64,000 bases of DNA from the NCBI GenBank assembly GCA_016710525.1, contig JADJVQ010000010.1:1-64000 (forward strand). The letters run 5' to 3'. The notes below the pieces were generated by a model. That model searched no databases and was not told the DNA's origin. It was given only the letters and a program-made list of their open reading frames with translations. Positions 17,396-25,270 of the stretch are shown here, one piece after another. The DNA comes from Burkholderiaceae bacterium. GTDB lineage: Bacteria; Pseudomonadota; Gammaproteobacteria; Burkholderiales; Burkholderiaceae_E. Each line of letters begins with the position of its first letter. Position 1 is the stretch's first letter. The position numbers were made by a program, and so were the translations under genes.

Positions 17396-18526
17396 TCAGG
17401 CGGCCCAGTGGCGCATCATCTGTTCGCGGTGCAGGTGGGCATCGCCGAACAGCACTTCGGATCCCTTGGCCCGCTTGAACCACAGGTGGGTGTCGTTCTC
17501 CCAGGTGAAGCCGATGCCGCCGTGGATCTGGATGGCATGGATCGCGGTCTGCAGATAGGTGTCGCTGGCACAGGCCTTGGCCAGCGACGCGGTGGCGATC
17601 ACATCGGCATCGCCTTCGTCGAGCGCGGCGGCGGCGTAGTAGGCGGCCGACTTGGCCAGTTCGACTTCCAGCAGCATGTCGGCCTGCTTGTGCTTCATCG
17701 ACTGGAACGAGGCGATCGGACGGCCGAACTGCATGCGCATCATCGCGTAGGCCAGCGCGTCTTCGCGCAGCCGTGCGGCGCCGCCGACCATCTCGCTGGA
17801 CAGGCAGACCGCGGCCTCGACCATCGTGCGGGCGAAGGGCGCGGCGGCCGCGCCTTCGTCGCCCAGCAGTTCGGCTTCGACGTTGTCGAACACGAGGCGC
17901 GCGAGCTTGCGGGTCTGGTCCATGGTCGCCAGCGGGCGGCGAGCCAGGCCCGGCGCATCGCCGCGAACGGTGAACAAGGACAAGCCGGATTCGCCCGTGG
18001 AGCCCGGCGCGCGCGCCAGCACGACGATCAGGTCGGCGGTGTGGCCATCGAGCACGAAGCTCTTGTGACCGTTCAGCCGGTAGGCGCCGCCCGACTTCGT
18101 GGCCGTCAGCACAGTGGCGCCCGCTTCCCACGCCCCATTGTCTTCAGTGGAAGCCAGCGTGGCGACCACCTCGCCCGAGGCGATGGCCGGCAACAAGGAT
18201 TGCTGCTGGGTCGGGCTGCCGCCGTTGAGGATGGCCCCGGCGCCCAGCACGGTGCTGGCGAAATACGGCGCGCACAGCAGGGCCCGCCCCATTTCCTCGA
18301 GCACGATGCCTTGTTCACCGAACCCGAAACCGTCGCCGCCCAGGGACTCGGGGATGCGCACCGCGCACAGGCCGAGTTCCTTGTTCAGCGCCTTCCACCC
18401 CTCGCGCTCCCAACCTGCTTCGGTCGCCATCAGTCGCCGCACCTCCTTGGTGGACGAACGATCCGTCAGGTAACGGCGGACAGCTGCACGAAACTCGTCC
18501 TGCTCGGCCGAAAAGCTGAATTTCAC
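17396..18526 (-). CDS. Acyl-CoA dehydrogenase, subunit-type B of a pair
   Basis: A 376-residue acyl-CoA dehydrogenase-like protein starting MKFSFSAEQDEFRAAVRRYL. The middle beta domain is divergent (ASTEDNGAWEAGATV in place of the usual SEPGAGSD). The C-terminal helical domain is well conserved, with MMRMQFGRPIASFQSMKHK and IQIHGGIGFTWENDTHLW; the Glu of GGIGFTWE is in the region that supplies the catalytic base in many family members. It is 14 bp from the partner dehydrogenase and probably forms a heterocomplex with it. An upstream crotonase and binding protein may belong to the same regulon. Confidence 0.92.
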   Translation of the reverse strand: MKFSFSAEQDEFRAAVRRYLTDRSSTKEVRRLMATEAGWEREGWKALNKELGLCAVRIPESLGGDGFGFGEQGIVLEEMGRALLCAPYFASTVLGAGAILNGGSPTQQQSLLPAIASGEVVATLASTEDNGAWEAGATVLTATKSGGAYRLNGHKSFVLDGHTADLIVVLARAPGSTGESGLSLFTVRGDAPGLARRPLATMDQTRKLARLVFDNVEAELLGDEGAAAAPFARTMVEAAVCLSSEMVGGAARLREDALAYAMMRMQFGRPIASFQSMKHKQADMLLEVELAKSAAYYAAAALDEGDADVIATASLAKACASDTYLQTAIHAIQIHGGIGFTWENDTHLWFKRAKGSEVLFGDAHLHREQMMRHWAA

Positions 18527-18668
18527 GATGATTCCTGTCTGAGCACCCGATCGGGCGCCCGTTCAACGGACGCCCTCGGGCTGGAATCTCATGATAGACG
18601 CAAGGCTCGGCGCCCCCGGCGATGGAAGCATCGAACTCGGAACCGCCGTGATGCGGCGCGGGCGCCGA

Positions 18669-19952
18669 TCAGACGTTCGACCCGGAGAAGATCGGTCCGA
18701 AGCGCGCCCACTTCTTGCCGTCCCAGCGCTGCAGCTGCATCTGCTTGAGCGGCCGGTGGTCGGTCGGGCTGGTGTTGATCCGGATTCCCGGCAGCAGCAT
18801 CGGGTTCTCGAGATCTTTCAGATTGTTGGCTTGCGCCATGATGTTCTTGCGCGAGAAGTCGCCATTGCACTGCTGCAGGACACGCACCATCACCATGGCG
18901 GTCATGTAGCCATACGAATTGTAGAAGTCGTCCGGGTTGCCTTCCGGAAACCATTTCGCCATGAAAGCCCGGTAGCCCTTGATGCCCGCGTCGTCGGCGA
19001 AGCTCGGGTCGCTCGGGTCTTTCAGGTAGACGGTGCTCATCACGCCGACCGCCCGGTCGACGCCCGCCGGAATGATCGTTCCCTGCACCGACGACACGCC
19101 GCTGGCGATGTAGTGATTGCCCTTGAATCCCAGTTCGTGCGCCTTGCGGATGGCCATCGCGCCGAACTTGCCGGTTACGCCGGAAATCAGCGCATCCGGA
19201 TTGCCCGCCATCAGCTGGATCATCTGCGAGTCGTGGGTCGCATCGGTGACCTCGTAGGAGATCGCCTTGACCACCGAGTCGTATCTGGCGCCGAGCACGT
19301 CCTTCGCCCCGGTGACGTAGTCGCGGCCGAAGTCGTCGTTCTGGTAGAGGATCGCGATCTTGGCATCGGGCTTGGTCTGCAGCGTGTGCTTGAGCCCGAC
19401 CTGGCACTCGACCCGGCCGCTGGGCGCGTACGGAATGGTCCAGGGATAGGTCTTGTGATCGGTCCATTTGTCACCGTTCACCGACAGGAACAGGTGCGGT
19501 ATGCCGATCTGGTTGGTGTACTTGACGATCGCCGAGTTGGGCCCGGTCCCCAGGTTCGCGAACAGCAGTGCGACGTCGTCCTGCTCGACGAGCTTGCGGG
19601 TGACTTCGAGGGTTTTCGCCGGATTGAAACCGTCGTCGAGATAGATGAAGTTGATCTTGCGGCCAGCCACGCCGCCGCCATCGTTGATCATCTTGAAGTA
19701 GGCGGCCTGCGCACGTGCGATGGTGCCCAGCGCCGACACAGGCCCGCTCAGCGAGGTGGTGTTGCCGATGCGGATTTCCGTCGCACTGACGCCGGGCAAT
19801 GTCTGCGCGCCGGAGATCCGCGGCACGACGAGCATGCCACCCGCTGCGGCAGCGGCCGTCAGCAGCGCCCGCCGCGACAGCACGCCGGCGTCGGTCGGAG
19901 CATCCGGGGCGCCTGTGATGGCGTCAGGTAAAGCGGTGTGGCGGGTGATCAT
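18669..19952 (-). CDS. Branched-chain amino acid-type ABC substrate-binding protein
   Basis: A 427-residue periplasmic binding protein of the LivK/Peripla_BP_6 family. The N-terminus is long and carries an LSRRALLTAAAAAGG segment with a twin-arginine pair, followed by GAQTLPGV, where cleavage is likely. The mature fold starts IRIGNTTSLSGPVSALG, typical of receptors for branched amino acids, aromatic acids or short amides. No permease or ATPase gene (livHMGF) is adjacent, so it must use components encoded elsewhere. The ATG has a strong AGAGGAGA upstream. Embedded between a crotonase and the acyl-CoA dehydrogenase pair, it may collect the acid fed into that pathway. Confidence 0.92.
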   Translation of the reverse strand: MITRHTALPDAITGAPDAPTDAGVLSRRALLTAAAAAGGMLVVPRISGAQTLPGVSATEIRIGNTTSLSGPVSALGTIARAQAAYFKMINDGGGVAGRKINFIYLDDGFNPAKTLEVTRKLVEQDDVALLFANLGTGPNSAIVKYTNQIGIPHLFLSVNGDKWTDHKTYPWTIPYAPSGRVECQVGLKHTLQTKPDAKIAILYQNDDFGRDYVTGAKDVLGARYDSVVKAISYEVTDATHDSQMIQLMAGNPDALISGVTGKFGAMAIRKAHELGFKGNHYIASGVSSVQGTIIPAGVDRAVGVMSTVYLKDPSDPSFADDAGIKGYRAFMAKWFPEGNPDDFYNSYGYMTAMVMVRVLQQCNGDFSRKNIMAQANNLKDLENPMLLPGIRINTSPTDHRPLKQMQLQRWDGKKWARFGPIFSGSNV

Positions 19953-19992
19953 GGTCTGTCTCCTCTGGTGTGGTTTGCAGCCGGCCCGACCG

Positions 19993-20799
19993 TCAGGTTC
20001 TTGGAATGCCGATCGCGTCGAACGAGTCAGCGCCCGCATCGTACCGAGCCTGCGCGGCCGCCATCAATCGAATTGAATCCTCGCGCCGGGCCACGCTCTG
20101 AAAGATCGCGCTCTCGCTGCGCCGCGCGGCGTCCAGCGCGATGTCGCGCCCGTCGATCAGGCTGTGCTTGCAGGCGGCCAGCGACCAGGCGGGCCAGCGC
20201 GCGATGTGGGCGGCCCAGGCGATGGACTCGTCGCGCAGGCGGTCGTCGGGCACCACCTTGTTGATCGCGCCCAGGGCCAGGGCCTCGCGCGCACTGATGG
20301 GCCGGCCATCGAGAATCATCTCCATGCACTTGGTCGGCCCGATCAGGCGGGCAAGGCGTGTGGTGCCGCCCGCGCCCGGGATGATGCCCAGCGCCACCTC
20401 CGGCTGGCCGTAGGTGGCGGACTCGGCGGCGATGCGCAGGTCGCAGCCCCACGACAGCTCGGCGCCGCCACCCCAGGCCTGGCCGTTGTTGGCCGCGATC
20501 ACGACCATCGGCGAACTTTCGATCAGATCGAACACGCGCGGCTGGCGCGGCCGGTGGCTGATCGCCGGCGGACCCGCGCGCTGCGTGTCGATGATCCCCT
20601 GCAGCGACCAGTGGGCGATGAAATAGCCCGGCCGGTCGGACGCGATGACGACGACGCGGCAGGCGGCGTCCGCGGCTGACTGCAGCGCATCGATGATCCG
20701 CAGTCCCAGTTCCGTCGACCCGAAATTGCGCGGGCCATTGTCGATGAGGATGAGACCGACGCCCTCGGTCGGTTGGGAGAATTGGGCGGTGGCTGTCAT
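19993..20799 (-). CDS. Enoyl-CoA hydratase/isomerase (crotonase) family protein
   Basis: A 268-residue crotonase-fold enzyme. The oxyanion-hole region is NNGQAWGGGAELSWGCDLRI, and the second active-site stretch is YGQPEVALGIIPGAGGTTRL, where the Glu of QPEV corresponds to a catalytic glutamate of enoyl-CoA hydratases. The first loop (FIAHWSLQGI) is less typical: the usual xAGxD sequence that supplies the first oxyanion NH is replaced, so substrate or reaction may differ from a standard hydratase. It is the first gene of the minus-strand acyl-CoA block and is divergent from a lipoprotein gene. Confidence 0.9.
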   Translation of the reverse strand: MTATAQFSQPTEGVGLILIDNGPRNFGSTELGLRIIDALQSAADAACRVVVIASDRPGYFIAHWSLQGIIDTQRAGPPAISHRPRQPRVFDLIESSPMVVIAANNGQAWGGGAELSWGCDLRIAAESATYGQPEVALGIIPGAGGTTRLARLIGPTKCMEMILDGRPISAREALALGAINKVVPDDRLRDESIAWAAHIARWPAWSLAACKHSLIDGRDIALDAARRSESAIFQSVARREDSIRLMAAAQARYDAGADSFDAIGIPRT

Positions 20800-20996
20800 G
20801 GCAGGTCCTGTTGAACGATCGGCAAGATCGGAGCGGCCCACCATCGGCCGCGGGGTTTCATCATAGAGGCACGACCTCGCACCGCAGGTCTCGCGAGAGG
20901 CGGAACGCGAACCGTGGCAACTTTTCGGGATACCTCTGCGGCGAGCCGCGCGGGCAGGTAACATCAGCCTCCCCATTCACCCATTGGAGTCCGGCT

Positions 20997-21671
20997 GTGC
21001 GCAAACCTCGTACCCTCGTCATGACTGCCGCCGCAGTCGCTCTCGTTTCCGCCTGTGCCGTCATGCCGGGCTCCGGCTCGATGAGCTTCTTCATCACCAG
21101 CACGGGCGGCGGCAAGGGCGCCGACCTCGGCGGCCTGGCGGGTGCCGACGCGCTTTGCCAGAAGCTCGCCACCGCGGCCGGCGCCGGCAGCAAGACCTGG
21201 CGCGCCTACCTGAGCGTGCCCGGCGCCTTCCCCTCGGCCAACAACCCGGGCAAGCCCTCGGTGAACGCACGCGACCGCATCGGCACCGGGCCCTGGTTCA
21301 ACGCCAAGGGCGAACTGATCGCGCGCGACGTGGCGCATCTGCACAACGGCAACAACATTTCCCAGGCGACCGCGCTGGACGAAAAAGGCAACAAGGTCAA
21401 CGGCCGGGCCGACAAGCCCAACGAGCACGACATCCTGACCGGATCGCGTGCCGACGGCACCGCGTTCGCGCCCCAGACCGACACCACCTGCCGCGCCTGG
21501 ACATCCAGCAACGAGGGGTCGGCCATCGTCGGCCACCATGACCGCACCGGTCCGCTGCCCGAAAACTGGGCCAAGTCGTGGAACTTCTCGCACCAGTCGG
21601 CCGGCTGCAGCCAGGAGGCGCTGGTGCGCACCGGGGGTTCGGGGCGGTTGTACTGCTTCGCGGCGAACTGA
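20997..21671 (+). CDS. Putative lipoprotein with DUF1554/endostatin-like lectin fold
   Basis: A 224-residue predicted lipoprotein. The N-terminus MRKPRTLVMTAAAVALVSAC has a basic start, a hydrophobic core and a lipobox (VSAC, Cys20). The rest resembles the C-type-lectin-like domain found in collagen XV/XVIII endostatin and in bacterial DUF1554 proteins: FFITSTGGGKGADLGGLAGA near the start, a central CRAWTSS, and a terminal HQSAGCSQE plus GSGRLYCFA with paired cysteines. The start is GTG with GGAG 7 bp upstream; no upstream ATG in frame makes a signal peptide. It stands alone between divergent or unrelated genes. Ligand and role are unknown. Confidence 0.82.
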   Translation: MRKPRTLVMTAAAVALVSACAVMPGSGSMSFFITSTGGGKGADLGGLAGADALCQKLATAAGAGSKTWRAYLSVPGAFPSANNPGKPSVNARDRIGTGPWFNAKGELIARDVAHLHNGNNISQATALDEKGNKVNGRADKPNEHDILTGSRADGTAFAPQTDTTCRAWTSSNEGSAIVGHHDRTGPLPENWAKSWNFSHQSAGCSQEALVRTGGSGRLYCFAAN

Positions 21672-21831
21672 GCGGCGCGGTCTGCCGTTCAAATGGCCCC
21701 CGAGACGCCACTCCGATTTCGGGCGCCGCTGCTCGCCCATGCCCGGTCGCGGTTCAATTCATCACCGATGTGAAGAGGCGCCAGACCCGCTTTGACTAAC
21801 ATGACTCGATCCATCCAACGGAGCGAGACCC

Positions 21832-22635
21832 ATGGGACAAGTCAGCGGCAAAGTGGCCTTCATCACCGGCGCAGCCTCAGGCATCGGCGCCGCGTGCGCG
21901 CGCGTGCTGGCGCGCGAGGGCGCCCGGGTGGTGATCACCGACCTCGACGACGCCCGCGGCGAGCAGCTCGCCGCGGGCATCCGGGCGGACGGCGGACAGG
22001 CCACCTACCTGCATCAGGATGTGACCGACGAAGCGGCGTGGCCGGGCATCATCGCGGCGATCGAGACCCGCTACGGCCGCCTGGACATCGCGGTGGCCAA
22101 CGCCGGCATCGGCATCTTCGGCTCGGCGCTGACCATGTCGCTGGCCGACTTCCGGCGCCAGAACGCGGTCAACATCGACGGCGTGTTCCTCACCGCCAAG
22201 CACACGATTCCCGCCATGCGCCGCAGTGGCGACGGCGGCTCGCTGATCATGATGTCGTCGGTGGCCGGACTGCGAGGGGCGGCCAGTCTGGCCGGCTACA
22301 GCGCCAGCAAGGGCGCGGTGCGCCTGTTCGCCAAATCGATGGCGATGGAGTGCGCGATGGCCGGCGACAAGATCCGGGTCAACTCGGTGCACCCGGGCAT
22401 CATCGTCACGCCGATCTGGACCAAGGCGGCCACGCCGGCGGGCGGTGGCCTGCCGGCCGCGCCGGACCCCTACGAGATGGCGCGCCTGGGCGTGCCCCTG
22501 GGCGAGCCGGCCGAGCCCGAGGAGATCGCCAACGGAGTGCTGTTCCTGGCCAGCGATGCGTCACGGCACATGACCGGATCGGAACTGGTGATCGATGGCG
22601 GGATGACGGGCGGAACCATCCGGCGACCGGGCTGA
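21832..22635 (+). CDS. Short-chain dehydrogenase/reductase (SDR)
   Basis: A 267-residue classical SDR using NAD(P). It shows TGAASGIG for the cofactor, D at the end of strand two (VVITDLDD, suggesting NAD preference), NAG in strand four, catalytic Ser in MMSSVAG, and YSASK with the catalytic Tyr/Lys. The C-terminus DGGMTGG is typical. The ATG has a GAGCGAGACCC upstream region. Followed 177 bp later by a quinone oxidoreductase on the same strand. The substrate cannot be told from sequence. Confidence 0.93.
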   Translation: MGQVSGKVAFITGAASGIGAACARVLAREGARVVITDLDDARGEQLAAGIRADGGQATYLHQDVTDEAAWPGIIAAIETRYGRLDIAVANAGIGIFGSALTMSLADFRRQNAVNIDGVFLTAKHTIPAMRRSGDGGSLIMMSSVAGLRGAASLAGYSASKGAVRLFAKSMAMECAMAGDKIRVNSVHPGIIVTPIWTKAATPAGGGLPAAPDPYEMARLGVPLGEPAEPEEIANGVLFLASDASRHMTGSELVIDGGMTGGTIRRPG

Positions 22636-22812
22636 TCGACGGGCGGCGCAGTCCATGCCGCGACGGGCAGCCGACGCACATCTTCGTCACAGACCCAGCC
22701 GCCGCCAATGGAGGCAGGCTGATAAGCTGGCCTGCTGCCCTGCTGGCTCCTTCGACCAGGCGTTCTCATGACGCCGGCCGTGCAACCCTCCCTTTCAGGC
22801 GGCCCTCACTCC

Positions 22813-23793
22813 ATGCGCAGCACAGCGATTCACATCCGCCGGCACGGCGGCCCCGACGTCCTGGAGCAGGTAGAGGTGGACGTGCCTGAACCCGCAGCCG
22901 GCGAGGTGCAGCTCAGGCAGACGGCGATCGGCCTGAACTTCGCGGACATCTACCAGCGCAAGGGCGCCCATGGGCCGCACGGCGGCGCGCCGTTCCCGAT
23001 CACTCTCGGGTCCCAGGGCGCCGGCGTTGTTCAAGCGCTGGGGGAGGGGGTCACCGGTCTGCGCGTGGGGCAGTCCGTCGCCTATTTCCAGCCTGGCGCC
23101 TACCAGGCGACGCGCAATGTCCACGCGTCTCGGGTGCTGCCGCTGCCCGATGGCGTCTCGGAGGAACTGGCGGGCGCCAACATGCTGCGCGGACTCACGG
23201 CGGAGTACCTGCTGCGACGCCTGTACGTCGTCAAGCCGGGCGATGCGATTCTGGTGCACGCCGCCGCGGGCGGCATGGGGGTCATCCTGTCGCAATGGGC
23301 TCGTGCCCTGGGGGCGATCGTGATCGGCACCGTCGGCTCCGACGAGAAGGCGGCCGTCGCGCTGGCCCACGGCTGCCATCACGTCATCAACTACCGCAGC
23401 GAAGACTTTGTCGCGCGAACGCTCGATCTCACGCAGGGCGAAGGGGTTGCCGTCGTGTACGACGCGGTCGGCAAGGACGTCTTCGTGCCCTCGCTTCAGT
23501 GCCTGCGCACCCTGGGCATTGCGATCAACTACGGCACCGCCTCGGGCGACGTGGAGGGCCTGGACTTGCATTTGCTGCACGCCAGATCGCTGAGCATCTG
23601 CAGGCCCACGCTGCGCAGCTACATCGCCAGCCCGGCCGATCTGCAACGCGGCGCCCAGGGGCTGTTCGAGGCCATGCGAGAAGGGCACGTGCGGCTCGAG
23701 GTGAAGCACCGGTATCCACTGACCGATGTGCAGCGCGCTCACCGCGAACTCGAAGGCCGGTTGACGACCGGCGCTCCCGTGCTCATTCCCTGA
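22813..23793 (+). CDS. Quinone oxidoreductase-like MDR protein (QorA type)
   Basis: A 326-residue zeta-crystallin/QorA-type medium-chain reductase that would move electrons from NADPH to quinones or enones. FADIYQRKGAHGPH is the N-terminal signature. The Rossmann segment is HAAAGGMGVILSQWARALGA (AxxGxxG), with GSDEKAAVA following. There are no structural-zinc cysteines, as usual for this group. The ATG before RSTAIHIRRHGGP is preferred; an in-frame ATG 15 codons upstream would add a segment with no family match. A GST gene follows 22 bp later, a pairing that suggests detoxification of reactive carbonyls or quinones. Confidence 0.93.
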   Translation: MRSTAIHIRRHGGPDVLEQVEVDVPEPAAGEVQLRQTAIGLNFADIYQRKGAHGPHGGAPFPITLGSQGAGVVQALGEGVTGLRVGQSVAYFQPGAYQATRNVHASRVLPLPDGVSEELAGANMLRGLTAEYLLRRLYVVKPGDAILVHAAAGGMGVILSQWARALGAIVIGTVGSDEKAAVALAHGCHHVINYRSEDFVARTLDLTQGEGVAVVYDAVGKDVFVPSLQCLRTLGIAINYGTASGDVEGLDLHLLHARSLSICRPTLRSYIASPADLQRGAQGLFEAMREGHVRLEVKHRYPLTDVQRAHRELEGRLTTGAPVLIP

Positions 23794-23815
23794 ACCGCCC
23801 CAGTCTGAGGTATCC

Positions 23816-24539
23816 ATGAAACTCTTCCACGGCTGGCTGTCGAGCGCCTCACGTCGGGTGCGTCTCTTCCTCGAAGAAAAGGGCCTGCCCTACGAAAGCG
23901 TGGCCATCGACATGGGCAAACAGGAGCAGCACTCGGCCGCGTACCTGGCGATGAACCCCAACGGGGTCGTGCCGGCCTTGCTGATCGAGCCCGGAAAATC
24001 GCGGCCGGAACCCCGACCGGCCGGGGGGCCCTGGAAAGTGGCCCCGACCCCCGGCCGCGCCGGCCGGCGGCCCCACGCCGGGGGGGGGGGCCGGGGGGGG
24101 GGCGGGAGTGCCTGCGCCTGCCGAACTGAGCATCGGGCAGGGTGCCAGCCAATGGACCGACGCGCAGCTCAAGGAAAAGCTGGATCGCATCCCGACGCCG
24201 GAGCGTCGCGAGGCCTGGACGCGGATCGCGCGCCAGCCGTACACGGAAGCGGAAAAGGCAGCGGCGCTGCAGAAGCTGCTGGTGCTGGTCGACCGGATGG
24301 AAGAGATGCTGTCCGCCTCGCCGTGGCTGATCGGCGCGCGCTACTCGCTGGCGGACATTGCGGCGGTCCCGTTCATTGCGCGGCTCGATGAGATCGAGCC
24401 GGCCTCGCTGGGCGCCGAAGGGCATCCGCGCGTCAACGATTGGTGGGTGCGTGTCCGGCAGCGGCCGGCGTTCAAGAAGGCGCGCTTCGATCGATTCGAC
24501 GAGACGCTGCGGGCTCGGCAGGTGGGGACGGCAGGTTAG
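23816..24539 (+). pseudogene. Glutathione S-transferase, interior damaged
   Basis: The N-terminal thioredoxin-like domain (MKLFHGWLSSASRRVRLFLE onward, with a plausible Ser at the active site) is intact to about VPALLIEPGK. The C-terminal helical domain (LSIGQGASQWTDAQLKEKLD to the stop) is intact in another frame. Between them, about 110 bases of G/C homopolymer-rich sequence replace what should be the end of the first domain and the linker, roughly 50-60 codons in related proteins. The two good halves are not in one frame. As sequenced the gene cannot make the enzyme. The break looks like assembly damage rather than natural decay because both halves are otherwise clean. Confidence 0.85.
24003..24110. 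other. G/C homopolymer-rich anomalous patch
   Basis: Contains runs of 11 G (24080-24090) and 10 G (24093-24102) preceded by many C- and G-runs, unlike the codon-structured sequence on both sides. It breaks the GST gene. Probable low-quality consensus; a real insertion is less likely. Confidence 0.7.
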
Positions 24540-24570
24540 GGGCTGCGGCGGATCGGCGCAGCCACAGGGA

Positions 24571-24599
24571 TTGCAGCCCTCGGTACGACTGTCTACAAT
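24571..24599 (+). promoter_or_regulatory. Sigma-70-type promoter for vapB
   Basis: TTGCAG (24571-24576), a 17-bp spacer and TACAAT (24594-24599) lie 27 bp upstream of the antitoxin ATG. The boxes are close to consensus in an otherwise GC-rich context. Confidence 0.6.
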
Positions 24600-24600
24600 G

Positions 24601-24623
24601 TGTATGAAACTCCAAGCCATACA
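24601..24623. promoter_or_regulatory. Inverted repeat, candidate VapB operator
   Basis: TGTATG (24601-24606) and CATACA (24618-24623) form an inverted repeat immediately downstream of the -10 box and just before the vapB start, a usual place for toxin-antitoxin autoregulation. Confidence 0.5.
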
Positions 24624-24626
24624 TGC

Positions 24627-24821
24627 ATGCGGACGAACATCGTCATCGATGACAAGCTCATGGAAGCCACCCTCAAAGCGACGGGCTTCAAGACCAAGCG
24701 TGAAGCAGTGGAAGAGGGACTGCGGACGCTGCTTCGGTTGAAGCGGCAGACCGAGCTGCGCAAATTGCGCGGCAAGTACGAGTGGGTTGGCGACCTGGAC
24801 GCGATGAGGCGCGACAAATGA
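24627..24821 (+). CDS. vapB: VapB-type ribbon-helix-helix antitoxin
   Basis: A 64-residue antitoxin. MRTNIVIDDKLMEATLKATG is the DNA-binding strand and first helix of the VapB_antitoxin family, followed by TKREAVEEGLRTLLRLKRQ and a toxin-wrapping tail. The ATG at MRTN matches the family start; an earlier in-frame ATG overlaps the operator. The stop overlaps the vapC start (ATGA). Its partner toxin is broken, so this antitoxin is probably now solitary and may act only on its own promoter or against toxins encoded elsewhere. Confidence 0.9.
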   Translation: MRTNIVIDDKLMEATLKATGFKTKREAVEEGLRTLLRLKRQTELRKLRGKYEWVGDLDAMRRDK

Positions 24822-25100
24822 TTCTTGTCGATTCCAGCGTCTGGATCGACTTCTTCCGCAACAAGCCGACGCCGCAGGCCGAGTGGCTGGATCAGAATCT
24901 TGGCGTCGAAGGATTGGTAATTGGCGACCTGATTTTGGCGGAGGTCTGCAAGGCTTAGGACGCGGGTTCACGCAGGCGGCTGTTTGGGCAACTGACAGGT
25001 CGACTTGGCGGCAAGGGCTTCGGGGGCCGGCACGAACCGCGACTTCGCACGATCGCGGCACTCGACGGCTCATTGCGACAAAAGTCCAGGACCGAGACCG
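24818..25100 (+). pseudogene. vapC: VapC PIN-domain toxin, decayed
   Basis: The first 46 codons read MILVDSSVWIDFFRNKPTPQ and continue to LVIGDLILAEVCKA, with the first catalytic Asp (D5) and Glu of LAEV present. A TAG at 24956 then ends the frame; a full VapC is about 130 residues. Beyond the stop, fragments such as RRLFGQLTG and RRLIATKV in alternating frames up to about 25100 look like remains of the missing two thirds (inference). The right end is approximate. The toxin should be inactive, because the distal acidic residues are not in frame. Confidence 0.75.
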
Positions 25101-25270
25101 AGACCACCCTGAGTCTTGACTGGGCCCGATATCCCACCACTGCGGTGCGCGCCGCCAGCCGCGGCTGCAAACGCTCGGTGCTGCGGTGTTGGCGCCCGTG
25201 CTGAGTTTGGCCGGGGGTCGGTGCGTGTGCGAAGTCCCCCTGCAAAGTCGTCGGGAGTCCCTCGGCCTTG

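Noticed and set aside
24080..24102. G-runs as a functional G-quadruplex regulator
   Set aside because: They lie inside a gene whose two halves are otherwise intact, and a matching C-rich anomaly occurs at 50.3 kb, so sequence error is the better explanation until rechecked.
24883..25119. A 78-codon frame after vapC as an independent small gene
   Set aside because: No ribosome site or domain; it overlaps vapC and is better seen as part of the decayed toxin region.
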